From the NCBI GenBank assembly GCA_013151275.1, contig JAADIP010000133.1:1-49763 (forward strand): a stretch of DNA of 49,763 nt, written 5' to 3'. The position numbers were made by a program, and so were the translations under genes. This DNA is from Calditrichota bacterium. Lineage in GTDB: Bacteria > Calditrichota > Calditrichia > Calditrichales > Calditrichaceae. Shown one piece after another: positions 46,713 through 49,763 of this stretch. Each line of letters begins with the position of its first letter. The stretch's first letter is position 1. The notes under the pieces are model-generated. The model was not told where the DNA came from. It made no database searches and was given only the letters and a program-made list of their open reading frames with translations.

Positions 46713-47050
46713 AAAAGGAAACCCCTGTTTAAATACAATTTGAAACGTTTTTATTGAGTAAATTATTTTTGGCAAATTTAATCATTTTTCTCAGCCGGTA
46801 AAAAAGAAAAAAAGAGCATTTTTCCGAAAATCCGTTGTTTTCCATAACCCATTTCTTTAAAAATAATTTAAGAGGCAAAATTTAACTGTTTTATTTAATT
46901 AATCCAAAATAAAATTTAAGGTTTTTGTAAAGTAATTTTATTTTAGATTACAAAAATTCACAACCCGTTAAACAAACCGCTTTTTAGCCGTTTAGTTCCG
47001 CAAAAACAGGAAAAATTAACAATTACCGATAAAGGGAGGTTGGATTGGTG

Positions 47051-47382
47051 ATTTACGATTTATGATTTATGATTTATGATTGACGAGTTTCATCGGCGGG
47101 GTACTTATTTTTGTTAAGGGTTAAGGGTTAAGGGTTATTGGTTGCAGGTTGCAAGTTATCTCGTCCCTTGCTCCTTATTCCTTGTGCCTTGTTGGGTTAA
47201 ACGGCTTTTTGAGCATCTCGGCACGGCTTTCTGCATTCTCCTTTTTCTTTTTTCTTACTCGTCACTCGTTACTTGTTACGCATTACGACCTTGTTATCTT
47301 GTCACTCTGTAACTCTGTAACTTTGTAACTCGTCACTCGTTACTCGTTACTCGTCACTTTTTTACTCATCACGCATTACGCG
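47051..47382. repeat. Mosaic of short tandem repeats, block 5
   Basis: The 670-bp interval upstream of korA is AT-rich at 46713-47050 with nothing I can assign, then becomes mosaic repeat. It includes the inverted copy (47051-47127) of block 2 sequence 4974-5050, GTTAAGG units, CTTTCTGCATTCTCC, and tandem CTCGTCA/CTCGTTA and TTTGTAAC units to 47382. The block meets the stop codon of the xylulokinase gene. Confidence 0.85.
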
Positions 47383-48963
47383 TTACGTCTTTTTCCGAAG
47401 CCAATTGATCAATTCTGAGCGCAACAGGAATGGGTCTTCCGCAGGTACGCCGCGCATCCTCGCGCTAAGAGCATGGAATAATTTCTTCATCAGGCGATAG
47501 GTTTGAACATTTTCTTCAATCGGCGATTTGCGACGCGTTTCATCCAAAATGACAAAGGATTCGGTTAATTCTTTTAATTCGGTTTTGTGACCGTGTTCTT
47601 TAAACCATACCCAGGCGGCATGAATGGCGGCTCCCAGGGCGGCGCCTTCTCCCCGTACGGGAATGGCGTCCGCTTCAAACACATCGGCAATGGTTTGAAC
47701 CCAGATTTCCGATCCCGAAAGTCCGCCCGTTAAACGGATTTCACGGGGTTTTACCGGCATTCGTCGGAATCCGTCATAAAGATTTAAGACGTGCCCTTCC
47801 AAAACCGCGCGAGTTAAAATCTCCGGATTAAAATCATTCAAACCGAACCCAAAATAAAGGGGCGCAGCCTGCGCCACATCCGGCGTGCGTTCTCCTTCGT
47901 ACCAGGGGATTAAAATTCTGCCCCGATTTCCCGCCGGCGTTTTGGCGACAATTTGATTGAATTCTTCATGAGTTATTTGATATTGCTTTAAAAGTATGTT
48001 GTAGCCATTGGCGAGATTCGAAACACACAAGAGCGGCAAATAATGACCGGTAGCGTCGCAAAACGCGGCGATATCTCCTTCGGGATCGATGAACGGTTCT
48101 TCCGTAAAACTGTAAGCTGTGCCGCTTGTGCCTAAGCTGACCGTCACCACACCCGGTTCGATGTTACCGGTACCGATGGCTCCGTACATATTATCTCCGC
48201 TTCCGGCATCTATCGTACATTGCGGGTTAAAACCAAAACGCCTCACCAGCCCGGTGGAAATTTTGCCGATGCTTTGATCGGAGGGTTTTACTACGGGAAG
48301 TTTACCTTTTAAAGAAGAATCGATTGCATTAATGACTTTTTGTGACCACCTCCGCTTACCCGGATGCCATAGCGCCGTTCCCGAGGCATCGCCCGCTTCC
48401 ATTACCCGCGCTCCGCCGGTCAAGTACCAGTTGACGTAATTGTGAACCAGAAAAAAGGTGGCGGTTTTATCGTATTGTTCCCGTTCATGCCTGAAAAAGT
48501 GAAAAATTTTAGCGGCGGTGTAACCGGTGCGCTGCGTATTGCCCACTTCTTCAATCATTACCCGCCTGCCGCCGACTTTTTCGGTGAGAATTTCGCACTC
48601 CTCCGACGTGGAAAAATCGTTCCAGAGTTTACTCGTCGGGCGCGTTAAATCCCCTTGTTCATCGAGCGCTACCAGCCCATGCTGCTGAGCCGAGACAGAA
48701 ATCGAGTAAATTTGATCCTGAGGCACGTCCGATTCTTTCAACCGTTCGAATACCATATTCACTGCGTCGATCCACATTCGCGGATCGGATTCGCTCACTC
48801 CCTCGGGTTGGTTTTGAATTACCCCGTTAAACGTGTTGTACTCAGGCAAATCACGGTCATAATTTACCGAGGCAACGAATTCAAGCTTTTTTTCGGCGGG
48901 ATTAATGACTACCAGTTTGCAGCTTTGGGTGGAAACATCGAGTCCTGCAAACAATCGTTTCAC
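47383..48963 (-). CDS. xylB: Xylulokinase-like FGGY carbohydrate kinase
   Basis: A 526-residue sugar kinase. GLDVSTQSCKLVVI (phosphate 1), SVSAQQHGLVALD (substrate loop), IDAGSGDNMYGAIGTG and LTGGLSGSEIWVQTIADVF are FGGY elements; the AQQHGLV motif and WNDFST segment point to xylulokinase, which phosphorylates D-xylulose. Start is GTG 48963, with an AAAGGA site upstream. No xylA, transporter or regulator is in the window. Its stop codon abuts repeat block 5. Confidence 0.9.
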   Translation of the reverse strand: MKRLFAGLDVSTQSCKLVVINPAEKKLEFVASVNYDRDLPEYNTFNGVIQNQPEGVSESDPRMWIDAVNMVFERLKESDVPQDQIYSISVSAQQHGLVALDEQGDLTRPTSKLWNDFSTSEECEILTEKVGGRRVMIEEVGNTQRTGYTAAKIFHFFRHEREQYDKTATFFLVHNYVNWYLTGGARVMEAGDASGTALWHPGKRRWSQKVINAIDSSLKGKLPVVKPSDQSIGKISTGLVRRFGFNPQCTIDAGSGDNMYGAIGTGNIEPGVVTVSLGTSGTAYSFTEEPFIDPEGDIAAFCDATGHYLPLLCVSNLANGYNILLKQYQITHEEFNQIVAKTPAGNRGRILIPWYEGERTPDVAQAAPLYFGFGLNDFNPEILTRAVLEGHVLNLYDGFRRMPVKPREIRLTGGLSGSEIWVQTIADVFEADAIPVRGEGAALGAAIHAAWVWFKEHGHKTELKELTESFVILDETRRKSPIEENVQTYRLMKKLFHALSARMRGVPAEDPFLLRSELINWLRKKT

Positions 48964-49072
48964 AAAACATTCCTTTAATTTTTAAACAGGGAATTAAATA
49001 TTAGTCGAAGATAAGAAATTTTAACCACCCACTTCAACCGTTTATGACCGCAGATGACCGCTGATTAAACCA

Positions 49073-49411
49073 CAGATTAACCTGATTACACTGATATCGC
49101 TGATTGAGTTAAGGTGTTTTTGATTTTCATTGCTTTAAATTGGAGAGTTTGTTTTCTTCTTAATTCTCCGGTTCGCTTTGAAAAACCTTGTTCTGTCATT
49201 TCGATCCCGCCAATGCGGGAGAGAAATCTTTTAACTCCCACAAGAATAAAAGATTTCTCTTCGCTGCGCTGCGCTCATCGAAATGACAATGACAGACCTT
49301 TCTAAAACGGACAAATTCAAATTTTTAATCAATTTACTCTCCGTGCGCTTTGTGACTTCTTTGCGCGCTTGGCGGTTATTATTGACCGCAGATTAACCTG
49401 ATTACACTGAT
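49073..49411. repeat. Direct-repeat pair of a CAGATTAACCTGATTACACTG unit in the xylulokinase-side gap
   Basis: A 23-bp unit starting CAGATTAACCTGATTACACT occurs at 49073-49095 and again, exactly, at 49389-49411. Between them sits the palindromic element at 49193-49295 and a segment resembling common dispersed intergenic sequence (CTTTGTGACTTCTTTGCGCG). The 531-bp interval 48964-49494 has no ORF I would call. Confidence 0.7.
49193..49295. repeat. Palindromic REP/MITE-like element, copy 2 (inverted)
   Basis: Inverted relative to 31009-31101. It has CTGTCATTTCGAT and the complementary ATCGAAATGACA arms, inner AGAGAAATCTT/AAGATTTCTCT pairing and a side hairpin TCCCGC/GCGGGA with a CAAT loop (49205-49220). 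Compared in the same orientation with copy 1, one side-hairpin pair changes from A-T to C-G on both strands, a compensatory change. A TGACAA duplication extends the right end. Confidence 0.88.
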
Positions 49412-49494
49412 TGCGCAGAGTGAGTGGTTATTTTTTACCGCCGAGGGCGGCGGGGTTCACAGCGGGAACAGCTCAATTTTTGTCGAATCGAAAT

Positions 49495-49763
49495 TTAATC
49501 GTTTGAATTTTTTACCCTTTCGGAAACAAAATTCAGCCGTTTGAAAATCGGGAAAAGCAAATAGCTGTTGCAAGCCAGTCTGCCGGTTACAAGCGCCAGC
49601 GCCGCAGCCACCGCTCCCACAAGCATAAACTTCTCGATAAACAACCACATCGATAAAGAGATAAAGCTCACTTCGATTACTGTTCCGACGGTAATGGGTC
49701 GCGTGGTACGATTGGTTACAAGAACGGATCGCTGAAACGAAAGCATTACGGAAAGCGCGGGCA
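49495..49763 (-). CDS. C-terminal fragment of a membrane protein, cut by the window edge
   Basis: The reading frame stays open to the right edge; about 88 residues are visible, with two hydrophobic helices (ISLSMWLFIEKFMLVGAVAAALALVTG and the following stretch) and a polar C-terminal tail. It reads like the end of an MOP/MATE-type flippase or exporter, but that is only an impression. The internal ATG at 49746 is unlikely to be the start because the frame continues upstream. Confidence 0.6.
   Translation of the reverse strand, partial: PALSVMLSFQRSVLVTNRTTRPITVGTVIEVSFISLSMWLFIEKFMLVGAVAAALALVTGRLACNSYLLFPIFKRLNFVSERVKNSND

Overview
The window is a compact bacterial chromosome segment with almost every gene on the minus strand; only a NUDIX hydrolase (17681-18235) and a metallophosphoesterase (36905-37834) are on the plus strand. 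Several features suggest a Gram-negative-type bacterium of the Calditrichota/Ignavibacteria/Bacteroidota neighbourhood, with Caldithrix-like organisms the best guess. They are secreted proteins ending in an NYPNPFNP-type sorting/FlgD-like tail, lipoproteins with clear lipoboxes, a fused KorA plus KorB, a two-subunit methylmalonyl-CoA mutase, a fused formiminotransferase-cyclodeaminase with a Bacteroidota-like insert, and PATAN (DUF4388) signalling proteins. The taxonomic call is inference; there is no rRNA or other marker here. I saw no tRNA, rRNA, CRISPR array or transposase gene.

Layout. 0-2.5 kb: two membrane proteins with a shared domain, one fused to an N-acetylmuramoyl-L-alanine amidase, and an unknown protein. 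2.6-4.5 kb: formiminotransferase-cyclodeaminase. 5.1-11.1 kb: envelope proteins (VIT-vWA protein with sorting tail, a small VIT-like protein, a lipoprotein, a large secreted protein with sorting tail). 11.2-17.5 kb: one operon running from a lipoprotein through a GAF/sigma-54 activator, a membrane Ser/Thr kinase with PEGA domains (currently split by a 14-bp tandem duplication), a secreted Kelch protein and a DUF5683-like protein. 17.7-23.6 kb: NUDIX hydrolase, AI-2E-type permease, thioredoxin-like protein (frameshifted tail), aldehyde dehydrogenase, LysE-type exporter, GNAT acetyltransferase, PAP2 phosphatase. 23.7-28.4 kb: propionyl/methylmalonyl-CoA genes around radC.

28.9-33.8 kb: a signalling island of receiver-PATAN-roadblock, cNMP-PATAN and cNMP-PATAN-receiver proteins with a small membrane protein, interrupted by cdsA. 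34-36 kb: OPT transporter. 36.9-43.7 kb: metallophosphoesterase, TSUP permease, and a LapA/SPOR/Crp/histidine kinase run followed by an HD-GYP regulator. 43.8-46.7 kb: KorB and KorA. 47.4-49 kb: xylulokinase. The right edge holds the 3' end of a membrane protein.

The long intergenic regions are not random. Five (1-240, 4.5-5.1, 36.1-36.4, 36.6-36.8, 47.0-47.4 kb) are mosaics of the same tandem 7- and 8-base units, in both orientations. Two others carry a 93-103 bp palindromic element, one copy inverted relative to the other, with a compensatory base-pair change in a side hairpin. Two genes carry frameshifts reconstructable by eye, which should be checked as real mutation, phase variation or sequence error.
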